DNA from: Bordetella parapertussis
GTDB lineage: Bacteria; Pseudomonadota; Gammaproteobacteria; Burkholderiales; Burkholderiaceae_C
Length of the DNA stretch: 56,239 nt
Direction of reading: 5' to 3'
NCBI GenBank assembly: GCA_945861305.1
Contig: CAMATW010000014.1
Coordinates: 1-56,239, forward strand
Below, in pieces: positions 28,801 through 36,863 of the stretch (position 1 is its first letter; every line of letters starts with the position of its first letter). The notes beneath the pieces were generated by a model that saw only the letters and a program-made list of their open reading frames with translations, did no database searches and was not told the DNA's origin. The position numbers and the translations under genes were made by a program.

Positions 28801-29905
28801 ATTCGCCAGCATCGGCCACTTGCTCGCCTTCATCTCGCCATGCCACGCGGCTGCTTCCCAAGTCCCATTTTTCGCCATCTTCAAAGCGCAAGGCCAGGTC
28901 TTGGCTGCGCAAGTCATGCCCCAAACCCTCTAACCAAGCTTGGTGGTTCAAACGCCCTTGGACTTGTTGCAGCAACACCGCAGGGGCAGTCTCTCTCGCT
29001 TGCCACCGCAGCGACTGCATATCTACATCGACGGTTTGCGCCATCATCTTGCCTTGGCGCACCTGCGCCCACCCACGCAACCAGCCATGGCCGGTTTGCA
29101 AACTGTCGCCCAACATAAAGCTCAGATAGGGCTGCATGGGCGCGACGTCGATTTGGGGGAAAGCCGCATAGACATCGCCATCCCAGGTTTGCAAGTCGCT
29201 GGCATGGCGGCTGAGCAAAGACTGGCGAAAACCCCCTTGTAGGCTAAACCGCGCACCCCATTCGGAGGGCGGCGTGGCGTCGATGCGCCAGTCATGGCTG
29301 CGCAAGCCATTGCGCAAAGCCATATTCACCTCTTTCAATTCCACCGCAGGCAAAGACGCCTTCTGATCGACCCAACGCAAGCGCCCACGGTGCACGAATA
29401 TTTCGGGTTGGCTCCAAAACCAGTCGGCCAAGGCCGACGGCTGTGCCTGTCCCATCAATAAACCGGCAATGCGCAATTGCCCGGCACTGTCGCGTGTGAC
29501 ATCGATCAAAGGACTGTCAATGTCCACCCGATCTAGCGACAAGGTCAAAAGTGAAGTGGGCGAGAGCGACACCAGCACGCGTGGCAGATGCAACACTTCT
29601 TCGTCAGCGGCATTTCGCAACACAAAGTCGGTGATTTCCAAGGACGGCAACCAGTCGGTGGAGAGTGTGTCTAGGTTGCCTATGCTGACCTTGACGCCCA
29701 AGGCTTGGGAAGCCGCGTCTTCGATGTCGCTCTTCCAATCGAGCACGCGCGGCACGATCCAAAAATGCAAGGTAAGTGCGGCAACCGCCACCAATCCCCA
29801 TGCAGACAAGGCCAACCACCACAGCACCCGAGCGCACCAAGCGTAGCCGCGCCACCAGCGCGAGGGCTTGGCAGTGACAATGGGTAAATTTGTGGAGTTA
29901 CTCAT
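25847..29905 (-). CDS. yhdP: YhdP family protein (AsmA-like, DUF3971)
   Basis: A very long (1352 aa) inner-membrane-anchored protein with one N-terminal transmembrane helix (about 23-50, WCARVLWWLALSAWGLVAVA) and a long periplasmic beta-rich body. In E. coli YhdP, with TamB and YdbH, is thought to form a bridge that carries phospholipids to the outer membrane. Recognisable family blocks include an early VSIGNLDTLSTDWLPSLEI and a C-terminal GVLNLQALPRRLTLDFTDVF and NTGTATLLYTIINPVVGLTS. I use ATG 29905, since the transmembrane helix follows it; an in-frame extension upstream has no signal. It is divergent from glnE (59 nt) and coupled to the Nit-type gene. Confidence 0.93.
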   Translation of the reverse strand: MSNSTNLPIVTAKPSRWWRGYAWCARVLWWLALSAWGLVAVAALTLHFWIVPRVLDWKSDIEDAASQALGVKVSIGNLDTLSTDWLPSLEITDFVLRNAADEEVLHLPRVLVSLSPTSLLTLSLDRVDIDSPLIDVTRDSAGQLRIAGLLMGQAQPSALADWFWSQPEIFVHRGRLRWVDQKASLPAVELKEVNMALRNGLRSHDWRIDATPPSEWGARFSLQGGFRQSLLSRHASDLQTWDGDVYAAFPQIDVAPMQPYLSFMLGDSLQTGHGWLRGWAQVRQGKMMAQTVDVDMQSLRWQARETAPAVLLQQVQGRLNHQAWLEGLGHDLRSQDLALRFEDGEKWDLGSSRVAWRDEGEQVADAGELQLQGFSLEMLARIAQRLPLGESWQARLALAQPKGQVKELDMRWFLAHSDTPQFNLKTEVIGFSLLASSTSAKPDPALWWPGIQSSQLKLEVSEHGGKAHWQQAGGHLQIGDVLESNKIALKEATADVSWAKKDHQWSVTVHQANIENPDLQAKAQGSWLSGASAQDMGVLDMQAKVARLDATTLHRYLPLAMDEQARHYLRDALLAGRFSQAAIEVKGPLDRFPFTRNNEGVFTVKAPFQGLSMQYAPTSLLSAAQRRDKVAWPHVQQAAGELQINRNRLFIKGASARIGQDGATMLSKLDLQIADLRDIVVDVSTQMRGNLSDVAQMVKTSPLNSITDQAFTQLAATGTAEHQLRLNLPLQNLALAKVQGSVVLNGNDIQWQPSLPRFSKLRGTLNYTETGVAVNNMRLRWLGADARLDGGLRFNDSIDAGPSRLSLQGSVSAKALRQLPELALVSGFAAHLSGSTSFVASLGLRRGVPEFSFSSSLQGMGVDLPEPLNKTVDAVWPVRFDNELLRVSQAKGSAHLEQSTLTLGQLITVSYLRDMTPQVPQVLRGQIALGTVSPRKDIPEGTVLMQVQLPHFNADEWQQTLSGWLGTQTKDDKPAKPASPQAMAFVPTRFEVGTNELLWLGRTFNRVQASADKQGPQWRIQLKADEAQGQIDYKPEQDNQSARVVARLANLVIPPAAVKDVEATLSDSPKDLPSMDIVIDNLELRGLKLGRAEVEGFSRAIAGGGREWVLNKFNLSLPEASFQAKGQWGGVGRMLAKRTQLDFTLQLQNSGELLERLGYKGAIRNGKGRMAGQVGWTGSPFSPDYASMGGQFNVNLDKGQFLKAEPGVARLFGVLNLQALPRRLTLDFTDVFSEGFSFDFVRGDVQIQQGIASTNNLQMKGVTAAVMLEGKADIEHETQDLKVVVVPDLNTGTATLLYTIINPVVGLTSFLTQYFLKTPLAKSTTQEFRVLGSWKDPKVSKIDGSTQKEVKP

Positions 29906-29964
29906 AACGAAAGATTCAACAGAATTATGACCCGCAAAACGACCTGAATACATACTTTGCTGCC

Positions 29965-32655
29965 ATGACCCTGTCCGCCCCTTTTTCCCAAGGCTCACGA
30001 TTGGTACAACGCCTGCGCCGGCGCTACCCCAAAGAGCTGGCGCTGCTGCACCCTGGCGAGCCCACATCAGCGCATTTGCAAGCAAGCTATGCGCATTTGC
30101 GTCAAGCCTATCCTGAGGTGGCCGACGCGCTGCGCGTCCTGCGCCAGTTGGTGCTGGAGCGACTGGTGGTGCTGGACTGCGAGCAACAGGCGCCTTTGAA
30201 CACCATCACCCAAAGCATGACTGCGCTGGCTGAATTCAGCTTGAATGAAGCTTTGCAAGAAGCTTTGGCGCGGGTCGATCTGCGCCATGGCGCGCCCATG
30301 ACAGCCCAAGGCACACGAGCAGAACTTTGGGTCATTGGCATGGGCAAACTGGGCGCGGGTGAACTGAATGTGTCCAGTGATATCGATTTGGTCTATGTTT
30401 TTGATGAGGAAGGGCAAACCCAAGGCATCGAAGGCGGTCGTGGCGGGGTGAGCAACCACAGCTACTTTGACAAAGTGGTCAAGCAGCTTTACGCCTTGAT
30501 TGGTGAGACTACCGAGCACGGCCAAGTCTTTCGCATGGACTTAGCGTTGCGCCCTAACGGCGAGTCGGGCCACAGCGTGGTGTCGCTTGACGCCTTGGAA
30601 GAGTATTTCCAAGTGCAGGGGCGTGAATGGGAGCGCTTGGCATGGCTCAAAGCGCGGGTGGTGGCTCCTGCGGCTTGCATCGATCAGGTCAAGGCCTTGC
30701 GCGAAGTTGTCACGCCTTTCGTGTTTCGCCGCTACCTCGACTACAACGTGTTTGAGGCTTTGCGGGTGTTGCACCAGCAAATCCGAGCACAGTCGCTGCG
30801 CCTGAGTGCAGGGCGGCCAGAACGCGCCAACGATGTCAAGCTCGGTCGTGGTGGCATACGAGAAATTGAGTTCACTGTGCAACTGCTGCAAGTGGTGAGG
30901 GGCGGGCAATTCCCCGAGTTGCGCCAACGCGCAACGCTGGACACGCTGGATGGATTGGTGAAAGCTCGCTTGATGCCCGCCGACACTGCGCAGGCGCTTC
31001 ACGCAGCTTATGTGTTTTTGCGCCGCGTGGAACACCGCATTCAATACCTTGATGACCAACAAACCCACCGCTTGCCAAGCGACCCGAAAGATTTGCAATG
31101 GGTTGCCAACACCTTGGGGCTGACTGACAGCGATGCCTTGCTGCAAGCTTTGCAGCAGCACCGTGACCGAGTCGCCCAAGAGTTTGAGCGCTTGCTGGCC
31201 CAAGGCAAAACCGCGCCCGCCAATGCGGCCGACACACTGCCCCCATTGAGCCACGACTGGGCCGGTGTGCTGGAAGGCTTGTCACCCCTGTTTCGAGAAC
31301 GCATGGCAGCTTGGCCGGCACTGCCTCGGGTGCTGGCCTTGCGTGAAGACGCCCGTGGGCGATTGCTGCGCTTGGTGCAACGCACCCAAAGCTGGATAGA
31401 CCAAGGTCAGGCGAGCGAAGAAGCTGCCTTGCGCTGGAGCGACTGGATGGAGCCCTTGCTTCGGCGCGAAACCTATTTGGCGCTGCTGCTCGAACGTCCG
31501 CAAGTACACCAGCAGTTGTTAAGGTTGTTGGGTTCAGCGCGCTGGGCAGCGCGGTATTTGCGCACGCACCCAGGGGCGATTGACGAGCTGGCCAACCCCG
31601 AGGTGTTGGATGAACGCTTTGATGCCCAACAGCTGCGCCGCCATTTGCAAGCCCGCCACGACGCACTTGCCAGCCAAGGCTCAGACGACGAGGAAAGCCT
31701 GCTCAATGTTCTGCGCCGAGCGCACCACGGCGAAACCTTGCTGACACTGGCGCGAGATGTAGAGGGGCGTTTGAGCGTGGAGCAAGTCGCTGATGATTTG
31801 AGTTTGTTGGCTGACACCTTGGTTGAAGTGGCCGCATTGTGGGTTTGGTCGCGCCTGAAAACACAGCACCGAGTTTTGCCCTGTTTTGCGGTGCTGGGCT
31901 ATGGCAAATGGGGTGGCAAAGAGCTGGGCTACGGCAGCGATCTCGATATCGTTTTTGTCTACCAAGACGATCACCCCCAAGCGGGGGAGATCTACGCAGG
32001 GTTTGCGCGCAAGCTGATTCAATGGCTGACCATCAAAACCGGCGAAGGCGATGTGTACGAAATTGACACGGCATTGCGGCCCAACGGCAACGCCGGTTTG
32101 TTAGTGAGCTCGTGGGAGTCGTTTGCCGATTACCAACGTCAGCGTGGTTCCAACACCGCTTGGGTCTGGGAACACCAAGCCATGTCACGTGCTCGGTTTT
32201 GCGTGGGCGACGAGCGCCTGCGCCAACCTTTTGAAGAGGTGCGGCGTGAAGTTTTGAGCGCTCCACGCGACCCGCAAACGTTGGCTTTTGAGGTGAAGGC
32301 CATGCGCGACAAAATGCGCACCGCACAAGCTCTAAATCCCGCGGTATTCGACTTCAAACACAGCCCTGGAGGCATGATCGACGCCGAGTTTGCAGTGCAG
32401 TTTTTGGTGTTGGCCCATGCGCAGCGTCACCCTGCATTGGTCAAAAACGTAGGCAATATTGCTTTGCTAGAACACGCCGATTCGGTGGGTTTGCTGCCCC
32501 GTGGCATGGGGCAAGCCGCGGCCGATGCTTACCGCGTCCTGCGCCACTGGCAACACCTTGCACGCTTGGATGAGGCCACAGGAGAGTTACCGCTGAGCGA
32601 GGTGCAAGAGCAACACGACGCTATTGCGGCTTTGTGGCGCTTTGTATTTTCGTGA
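29965..32655 (+). CDS. glnE: Bifunctional glutamine synthetase adenylyltransferase/adenylyl-removing enzyme
   Basis: GlnE switches glutamine synthetase off by adenylylation and on by deadenylylation, under PII control. The 896-aa protein has two nucleotidyltransferase domains. The N-terminal one (adenylyl removing) has MGKLGAGELNVSSDIDLVYV near residue 127, and the C-terminal one (adenylyl transferase) has GYGKWGGKELGYGSDLDIVF near residue 644. Each carries the Gly-x...Asp-x-Asp metal motif. It is somewhat shorter than the 946-aa E. coli enzyme. Its 3' end overlaps the convergent rfaE2 gene by 35 nt. Confidence 0.96.
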   Translation: MTLSAPFSQGSRLVQRLRRRYPKELALLHPGEPTSAHLQASYAHLRQAYPEVADALRVLRQLVLERLVVLDCEQQAPLNTITQSMTALAEFSLNEALQEALARVDLRHGAPMTAQGTRAELWVIGMGKLGAGELNVSSDIDLVYVFDEEGQTQGIEGGRGGVSNHSYFDKVVKQLYALIGETTEHGQVFRMDLALRPNGESGHSVVSLDALEEYFQVQGREWERLAWLKARVVAPAACIDQVKALREVVTPFVFRRYLDYNVFEALRVLHQQIRAQSLRLSAGRPERANDVKLGRGGIREIEFTVQLLQVVRGGQFPELRQRATLDTLDGLVKARLMPADTAQALHAAYVFLRRVEHRIQYLDDQQTHRLPSDPKDLQWVANTLGLTDSDALLQALQQHRDRVAQEFERLLAQGKTAPANAADTLPPLSHDWAGVLEGLSPLFRERMAAWPALPRVLALREDARGRLLRLVQRTQSWIDQGQASEEAALRWSDWMEPLLRRETYLALLLERPQVHQQLLRLLGSARWAARYLRTHPGAIDELANPEVLDERFDAQQLRRHLQARHDALASQGSDDEESLLNVLRRAHHGETLLTLARDVEGRLSVEQVADDLSLLADTLVEVAALWVWSRLKTQHRVLPCFAVLGYGKWGGKELGYGSDLDIVFVYQDDHPQAGEIYAGFARKLIQWLTIKTGEGDVYEIDTALRPNGNAGLLVSSWESFADYQRQRGSNTAWVWEHQAMSRARFCVGDERLRQPFEEVRREVLSAPRDPQTLAFEVKAMRDKMRTAQALNPAVFDFKHSPGGMIDAEFAVQFLVLAHAQRHPALVKNVGNIALLEHADSVGLLPRGMGQAAADAYRVLRHWQHLARLDEATGELPLSEVQEQHDAIAALWRFVFS

Positions 32656-33124
32656 CCAAAGCGCTGGTGGAGTAGCCGCTGACAAAGGGGATCGCCACGG
32701 AATGCCCACCCCAGCTGCGCACGGTCGTGGTTTCTTGCAAAGTTTCCATGTCGTAATCGCCGCCTTTGACATAAATATCTGGGCGCAAAAGCTCAATCAG
32801 CTTTACCGGCGTGTCCTCGTCAAACCAAGTCACCAGGCTGACCGAGGCCAGTGCGGCCAGCAACAAGGCCCTGTCTTGCTGAGAGTTCAAGGGGCGCTCA
32901 GGCCCTTTGCCCAAACGCTTGGCAGACGCGTCGGTGTTGACACCCACCACCAAGGAGACGCCCAAGGCGCGTGCCTGCTTTAAATAGGTGGCGTGGCCGA
33001 GGTGCAAAACGTCAAAGACGCCATTGGTGAAGACCACTGGTCCCAATTCGCGCAGAGCTTGCACCCGCGCCAAGGCCGCCGTAGCTTCACAGACTTTGTC
33101 GGCAAAACCCACTGCCAGGCTCAT
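32621..33124 (-). CDS. rfaE2: D-glycero-beta-D-manno-heptose 1-phosphate adenylyltransferase
   Basis: Makes ADP-heptose precursor for the lipopolysaccharide inner core from heptose 1-phosphate and ATP. The 167-aa product is the stand-alone C-terminal domain that E. coli carries inside HldE. The cytidylyltransferase-type motif is FTNGVFDVLHLGHATYLKQA (about 32-51, with the H-x-G-H signature), followed by VGVNTDASAKRLGKGPERP and YVKGGDY. Its ATG overlaps the stop of the upstream B12-domain MerR regulator by four bases, so the two are co-transcribed. It also overlaps glnE by 35 nt in antisense. Confidence 0.93.
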   Translation of the reverse strand: MSLAVGFADKVCEATAALARVQALRELGPVVFTNGVFDVLHLGHATYLKQARALGVSLVVGVNTDASAKRLGKGPERPLNSQQDRALLLAALASVSLVTWFDEDTPVKLIELLRPDIYVKGGDYDMETLQETTTVRSWGGHSVAIPFVSGYSTSALVTKIQSATKPQ

Positions 33125-34065
33125 GGGCTGCGCTTAAGCCAGCGCTGCACTTGTGCCTCAATTTGCGCCAAATCGGCAATCACCTTCACGCCGTTAGGTG
33201 GGCGGCGTTGCAACACAGGGGCGCGTCCACCGGCCCAAATCTCGACTTGCTCTGGCAAGAGTCGACGCAGCTCGGCCAAGCCATCCAACACATGGTTGGG
33301 GTTTTGGGTGATGCTAAAGCTCAGCGCCACGATATCGGGGTGATGCGCCAACACAGCTTTGGCAATATCGCTCAACGGCGTTTTCACACCCATGGGCAAG
33401 CAGTGACAGGCTTGCAAGGTCAAGAGGCTCTCGGCCATGAGCAATCCCATTGCATGCTCCTCTTGAGGAAAGGTGGTGAGTAAAACGCGGGGTCGGCGAT
33501 GGGCGGTGTGGCTGGTGAGTTGATGAATAGCTTGGCGAAGCACGACGGTCGCGCACTCGGTGTACATATGCTCTTCAAACACTTGGATTTCCGCGCGCAT
33601 CCACGCGTCCCCCACCATGGCGTTCAAAGGCGCGAGCAGTTCGATGACGAAACGGTTGACCCCCAAGCTGGCCACGGCTTGGTGCAAATGGCTTCGCAAG
33701 CCGTCAATCTCATGGGCTCGCAACAATCGCATGGCTTCATCCAACAACCCGCCTAAACCCGCTTTGCCACGGTTCAAGTCCATGGGGCCTGCCAGCAAGG
33801 ATTCGGTGATGCTCTGCAATTGCTCCACAGACATGGCCACGACTTGGCCTGGGCGGTGGCCGGCATCGAGTAAACGCTTGATGATGCGAAGTTTTTCCAC
33901 CTGCGCCAAGGGGTAGCTGCGTTCGCCGAAACTGTCTCGCCCTGGCTGGGGGAAACCATAGCGGCGCTCCCACACCCGAAGCGTATCCTTGCCGATGCCC
34001 GTGTCCCGCTCGACAGCGGCTATCGAAAATTGAAGGTGTTTCGACTCGCCTTCGCTTAAATCCAT
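33121..34065 (-). CDS. litR: MerR-type regulator with B12-binding domain (CarH/LitR-like photoreceptor)
   Basis: A 314-aa regulator: N-terminal MerR winged helix (about 12-80, FSIAAVERDTGIGKDTLRVW then ERRYGFPQP), a helical B12-cap domain and a Rossmann cobalamin-binding domain. The cap shows W155 followed nine residues later by E165-H166, the Wx9EH motif of CarH. The cobalt-ligand motif E-x-H-x-x-G is E202-E-H204-A-M-G207. CarH/LitR proteins bind adenosylcobalamin, form DNA-bound tetramers in the dark and fall apart in light, releasing repression. The residue after W155 is Met, not the His that T. thermophilus CarH uses after photolysis. It is divergent from an eight-gene lipid cluster that it most likely controls. 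The symbol follows that family reading. Confidence 0.88.
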   Translation of the reverse strand: MDLSEGESKHLQFSIAAVERDTGIGKDTLRVWERRYGFPQPGRDSFGERSYPLAQVEKLRIIKRLLDAGHRPGQVVAMSVEQLQSITESLLAGPMDLNRGKAGLGGLLDEAMRLLRAHEIDGLRSHLHQAVASLGVNRFVIELLAPLNAMVGDAWMRAEIQVFEEHMYTECATVVLRQAIHQLTSHTAHRRPRVLLTTFPQEEHAMGLLMAESLLTLQACHCLPMGVKTPLSDIAKAVLAHHPDIVALSFSITQNPNHVLDGLAELRRLLPEQVEIWAGGRAPVLQRRPPNGVKVIADLAQIEAQVQRWLKRSP

Positions 34066-34142
34066 AGGGTTATTTTCTTAAAAACATACTGCCAAGCAAA
34101 TATGTCATAGACAATAGCATAAAACCTCTTTGGAGCTTCCCC
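34066..34142. promoter_or_regulatory. Divergent regulatory region between litR and the lipid-modification operon
   Basis: This 77-nt AT-rich gap must hold both promoters. CATA (34085-34088) and TATG (34101-34104) are inverted around 12 nt, and TGTC-ATA-GACA (34103-34113) is a small dyad. On the minus strand TTGTCT and TATGTT are 20 nt apart, an over-long spacer of the type MerR-family regulators act on. These are candidates only; I could not identify a certain -10/-35 pair for the operon. Confidence 0.45.
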
Positions 34143-34748
34143 ATGCAAACACTATTAAATACGCTTTATAAAGCCCTGTTCCTCGCTGTCTTGTCGCTGG
34201 CCCCAGCGGCTTGGGCTGCCGACCCCAAACCAACAACACCAGCCAGTAGCAGCGCAGCCGAATGCCCTGCTGTACTGCGCCACACCGTTGAACGCTTGCA
34301 AGACGAAAAGCCCCAAAACCTTTGCCAATACTCTGGCCAAGTGGTCTTGGTGGTCAACACCGCCAGCTATTGCGGCTTTACACCCCAGTACAAATCGCTG
34401 GAATCCTTGTATGACAAATACAAAGACAAGGGTTTGGTGGTGCTAGGTTTCCCCTCCAACGATTTTTCCCAAGAGCCAGGAAACAACCAAAAAATCGCTG
34501 ACTTTTGCGAAAACACCTATGGCGTTAAATTCCCCATGTTCAGCAAAACCACCGTGCGCGGCAATGATGCGTCGCCTTTGTTCAAACAGCTCACCCAGCT
34601 GACCGACACTGCCCCAAAGTGGAACTTTTACAAATACATCATCAGCCGGGACGGCAAAAAGGTCAAAAGCTACAACAGCACCACCGACCCCATGGACAAA
34701 GCCTTTTTGGCAGAGGTTGAAAAACTGCTGATTACCCGAGTGAACTGA
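34143..34748 (+). CDS. Glutathione-peroxidase-like protein, exported
   Basis: A 201-aa thiol peroxidase of the GPx family with a signal peptide (1-25, ending APAAWA), so it should act in the periplasm. The peroxidatic Cys77 is in VNTASYCGFTPQY and Trp160-Asn161 in KWNFYKY complete part of the catalytic tetrad. The usual Gln of FPCNQF is replaced by Asp107 in FPSNDFSQEPG. Cys122 in ADFCENTYG may be the resolving cysteine. It is first of the operon and overlaps the next start by one base. A role in detoxifying lipid or other peroxides is inferred. The reductant is probably thioredoxin-like rather than glutathione, as for many bacterial GPx proteins. Confidence 0.9.
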   Translation: MQTLLNTLYKALFLAVLSLAPAAWAADPKPTTPASSSAAECPAVLRHTVERLQDEKPQNLCQYSGQVVLVVNTASYCGFTPQYKSLESLYDKYKDKGLVVLGFPSNDFSQEPGNNQKIADFCENTYGVKFPMFSKTTVRGNDASPLFKQLTQLTDTAPKWNFYKYIISRDGKKVKSYNSTTDPMDKAFLAEVEKLLITRVN

Positions 34749-36055
34749 TGCGCCAACGGGTAGCGGTGATTGGCTCGGGCATCGCTGGCTTATCAGCGGC
34801 CCACCATTTAAACCAGCATGTCGACCTCAGCTTGTTCGAAGCTGGCAGTTACTTTGGCGGCCACACGCACACGGTTAACGTGACTTTGCAGAGCGCACAA
34901 GGCACTGTCACCCACGGTGTTGACACCGGCTTTTTGGTCTACAACCAACGCACCTACCCAGGGTTGATCGGCTTGTTTGAAAGCTTGAAGATCCGCACTG
35001 CAGCTTCGGACATGTCGTTTTCGGTGCAAACTCGCTGGGACGACACAGGCAAAGTATTGGAGTGGAATGGCGCCAACTTGAACAGCGTCTTCGCGCAACG
35101 CAGCAACCTGTGGCGCCCGCGCTTTTGGGGCTTGCTGAGCGACATCATGCGCTTTAACCAACTGGCAACCGACTTGGCTATAAGCGGACAAGCAGGCGCT
35201 TTAGCTCAGCCCTTGCAGCAATTTTTAGATGAGCACCGATTTGGGCCTACGTTTCGCCAGGGTTATTTGCTGCCCATGCTTGGCTGTATCTGGAGTTGCC
35301 CCACCACGCAGATGCTGCAGTTTCCAGTGGCCACCATGGTACGCTTTTGTGACAACCACGGTTTACTGCAAGTCAATAACCGCCCGCCTTGGTTCACCGT
35401 GGAGGGAGGCGCCAAGCACTATGTGCAGGCCATCACCAAAACCATCAGCGACAAGCGCCTGAACACCCCCGTTTTGGGTATTGCCCGCGGAGAGCAGGGT
35501 ATGCAGGTTCGCACAGCCCAAGGCGTGGAACACTTCGACCAGGTGGTGTTGGCCACCCATGCCGATCAATCGCTGGCTTTGTTAGAGCGTCCCAGTGCCG
35601 ATGAAAAAGCACTGTTGGGGGCCATCCGCTTTCAAGCCAACCGCGCGGTCTTGCACACCGACACCCGCGTCATGCCCAAGCGTCGCTTGGCATGGGCCGC
35701 ATGGAATTACCAACGCACACCAGACAACAGCGAAAGCGCTCGCGTGTGTTTGCACTACTGGCTCAACCGACTGCAACCCCTGCCTTTCAATCAAGACGTG
35801 ATCGTCTCGCTCAACCCCGCTTCGCCCATTGATCCTGCCAAGATTTTGGGCAGCTACGACTACGACCATCCGGTTTTCGATTTGCCCGCCATTGCCGCCC
35901 AAAGCGAGTTACCACGCTTGCAGGGCCAACATCGCACGTGGTATGCAGGCGCATGGATGCGCTACGGCTTTCATGAAGACGGCTACCAAGCAGGCTTGGC
36001 AGTGGCGAAAGGCTTGCTGGCCCAACAAACCCACAAGCAAGAGGCTTTGGCTTGA
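34748..36055 (+). CDS. FAD/NAD(P)-binding amine-oxidase-like oxidoreductase
   Basis: A 435-aa flavoprotein of the amine oxidase / phytoene-desaturase superfamily. It starts RVAVIGSGIAGLSAAHHLNQ with the dinucleotide-binding GxGxxG, then ELFEAG-like SLFEAGSYFGGHTHTV, and ends with RTWYAGAWMRYGFHEDGYQA, a family FAD-binding tail containing GxHExG. Proteins of this group next to DUF1365 and CFA-like genes are recurrent. In Rhodobacter sphaeroides a related gene set makes methylated furan fatty acids, where a flavoprotein is thought to desaturate the methylated chain. A similar role here is an inference. It is coupled to its neighbours by 1-nt (gpx) and 4-nt (DUF1365) overlaps. Confidence 0.9.
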   Translation: MRQRVAVIGSGIAGLSAAHHLNQHVDLSLFEAGSYFGGHTHTVNVTLQSAQGTVTHGVDTGFLVYNQRTYPGLIGLFESLKIRTAASDMSFSVQTRWDDTGKVLEWNGANLNSVFAQRSNLWRPRFWGLLSDIMRFNQLATDLAISGQAGALAQPLQQFLDEHRFGPTFRQGYLLPMLGCIWSCPTTQMLQFPVATMVRFCDNHGLLQVNNRPPWFTVEGGAKHYVQAITKTISDKRLNTPVLGIARGEQGMQVRTAQGVEHFDQVVLATHADQSLALLERPSADEKALLGAIRFQANRAVLHTDTRVMPKRRLAWAAWNYQRTPDNSESARVCLHYWLNRLQPLPFNQDVIVSLNPASPIDPAKILGSYDYDHPVFDLPAIAAQSELPRLQGQHRTWYAGAWMRYGFHEDGYQAGLAVAKGLLAQQTHKQEALA

Positions 36056-36834
36056 CATTTTCACAGGCGCTCATTGGTTTTGGCCAAGTGCGCCACAGCC
36101 GTGCACGGCCTCGTCGCCACGCATTTGCCTATCCCACTTGGTTTTTGCTGCTGCCCATGCGCAGCTTGGCAAAGCAGTCTGGCAGCGCATTAGCCCTGAA
36201 CCGGCGTGCAGCCATTTCTTTTCACGATGCTGACCACGGCGATGGTCGATCGGTCGCGCAAGGCGGCGCACTGGCGTGGCTAGATGAATTACTGCAAAGC
36301 CAAGGCATCAATGACGCGCAAGGCGAGGTGTGGTTGCACTGCTATGCACGGGTGTGGGGCTATGCCTTCAAACCGGTCAGCTTTTGGTATTGCCACCGCA
36401 GCGACAACACCTTGGCAGCCATCGTGGTGGAGGTGAACAATACCTTTGGCGAGCGCCATTGTTATGTGCTGCCCCAGCCGCTTTATGGCCAAACCCTGCA
36501 CGCTGACAAGGTGTTTCATGTGTCTCCTTTTTGCCATGTGCAAGGTCGCTACGACTTTCGCTTCATGCGCACCGAGCACCAAGGCGAGTCCAAAACCGTG
36601 GTGCGTATCGACCACAGCGACGCCGATGGGCTGCTCATCAGCACCAGCGTGAGCGGCAAGTTGCAGCCCCTCACCGCCCAAGCGCTGCGCCAATCACTGT
36701 GGCGTTACCCCTTGCAAAGTTTTGGGGTGATTGCCCGCATCCATTGGCAAGCACTGGGCCTTTGGCTCAAGCGCGTGCCTTTTGTTCGCAAACCCCCACC
36801 CCCTTCACAGTTCGCTACTCGTGGTGGTCTGTGA
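36052..36834 (+). CDS. DUF1365 domain-containing protein
   Basis: A 260-aa protein matching DUF1365, a family of unknown biochemical function almost always found beside the amine-oxidase-like and CFA-like genes. The typical N-terminus ALIGFGQVRHSRARPRRHAF is followed by AYPTWFLLLPMRSL and later by FWYCHRSDNTLAAIVVEVNN and CYVLPQPLYG. The start is a TTG at 36052 inside the upstream stop (TTGA). It is preferred because the conserved region begins about six residues on and no ATG is nearby. The C-terminal part is basic and hydrophobic (RIHWQALGLWLKRVPF). It probably acts on the same lipid substrate as its neighbours. Confidence 0.9.
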   Translation: MTFSQALIGFGQVRHSRARPRRHAFAYPTWFLLLPMRSLAKQSGSALALNRRAAISFHDADHGDGRSVAQGGALAWLDELLQSQGINDAQGEVWLHCYARVWGYAFKPVSFWYCHRSDNTLAAIVVEVNNTFGERHCYVLPQPLYGQTLHADKVFHVSPFCHVQGRYDFRFMRTEHQGESKTVVRIDHSDADGLLISTSVSGKLQPLTAQALRQSLWRYPLQSFGVIARIHWQALGLWLKRVPFVRKPPPPSQFATRGGL

Positions 36835-36863
36835 ATTTCTATTCCCCCCTGCTTTTTTGACCC

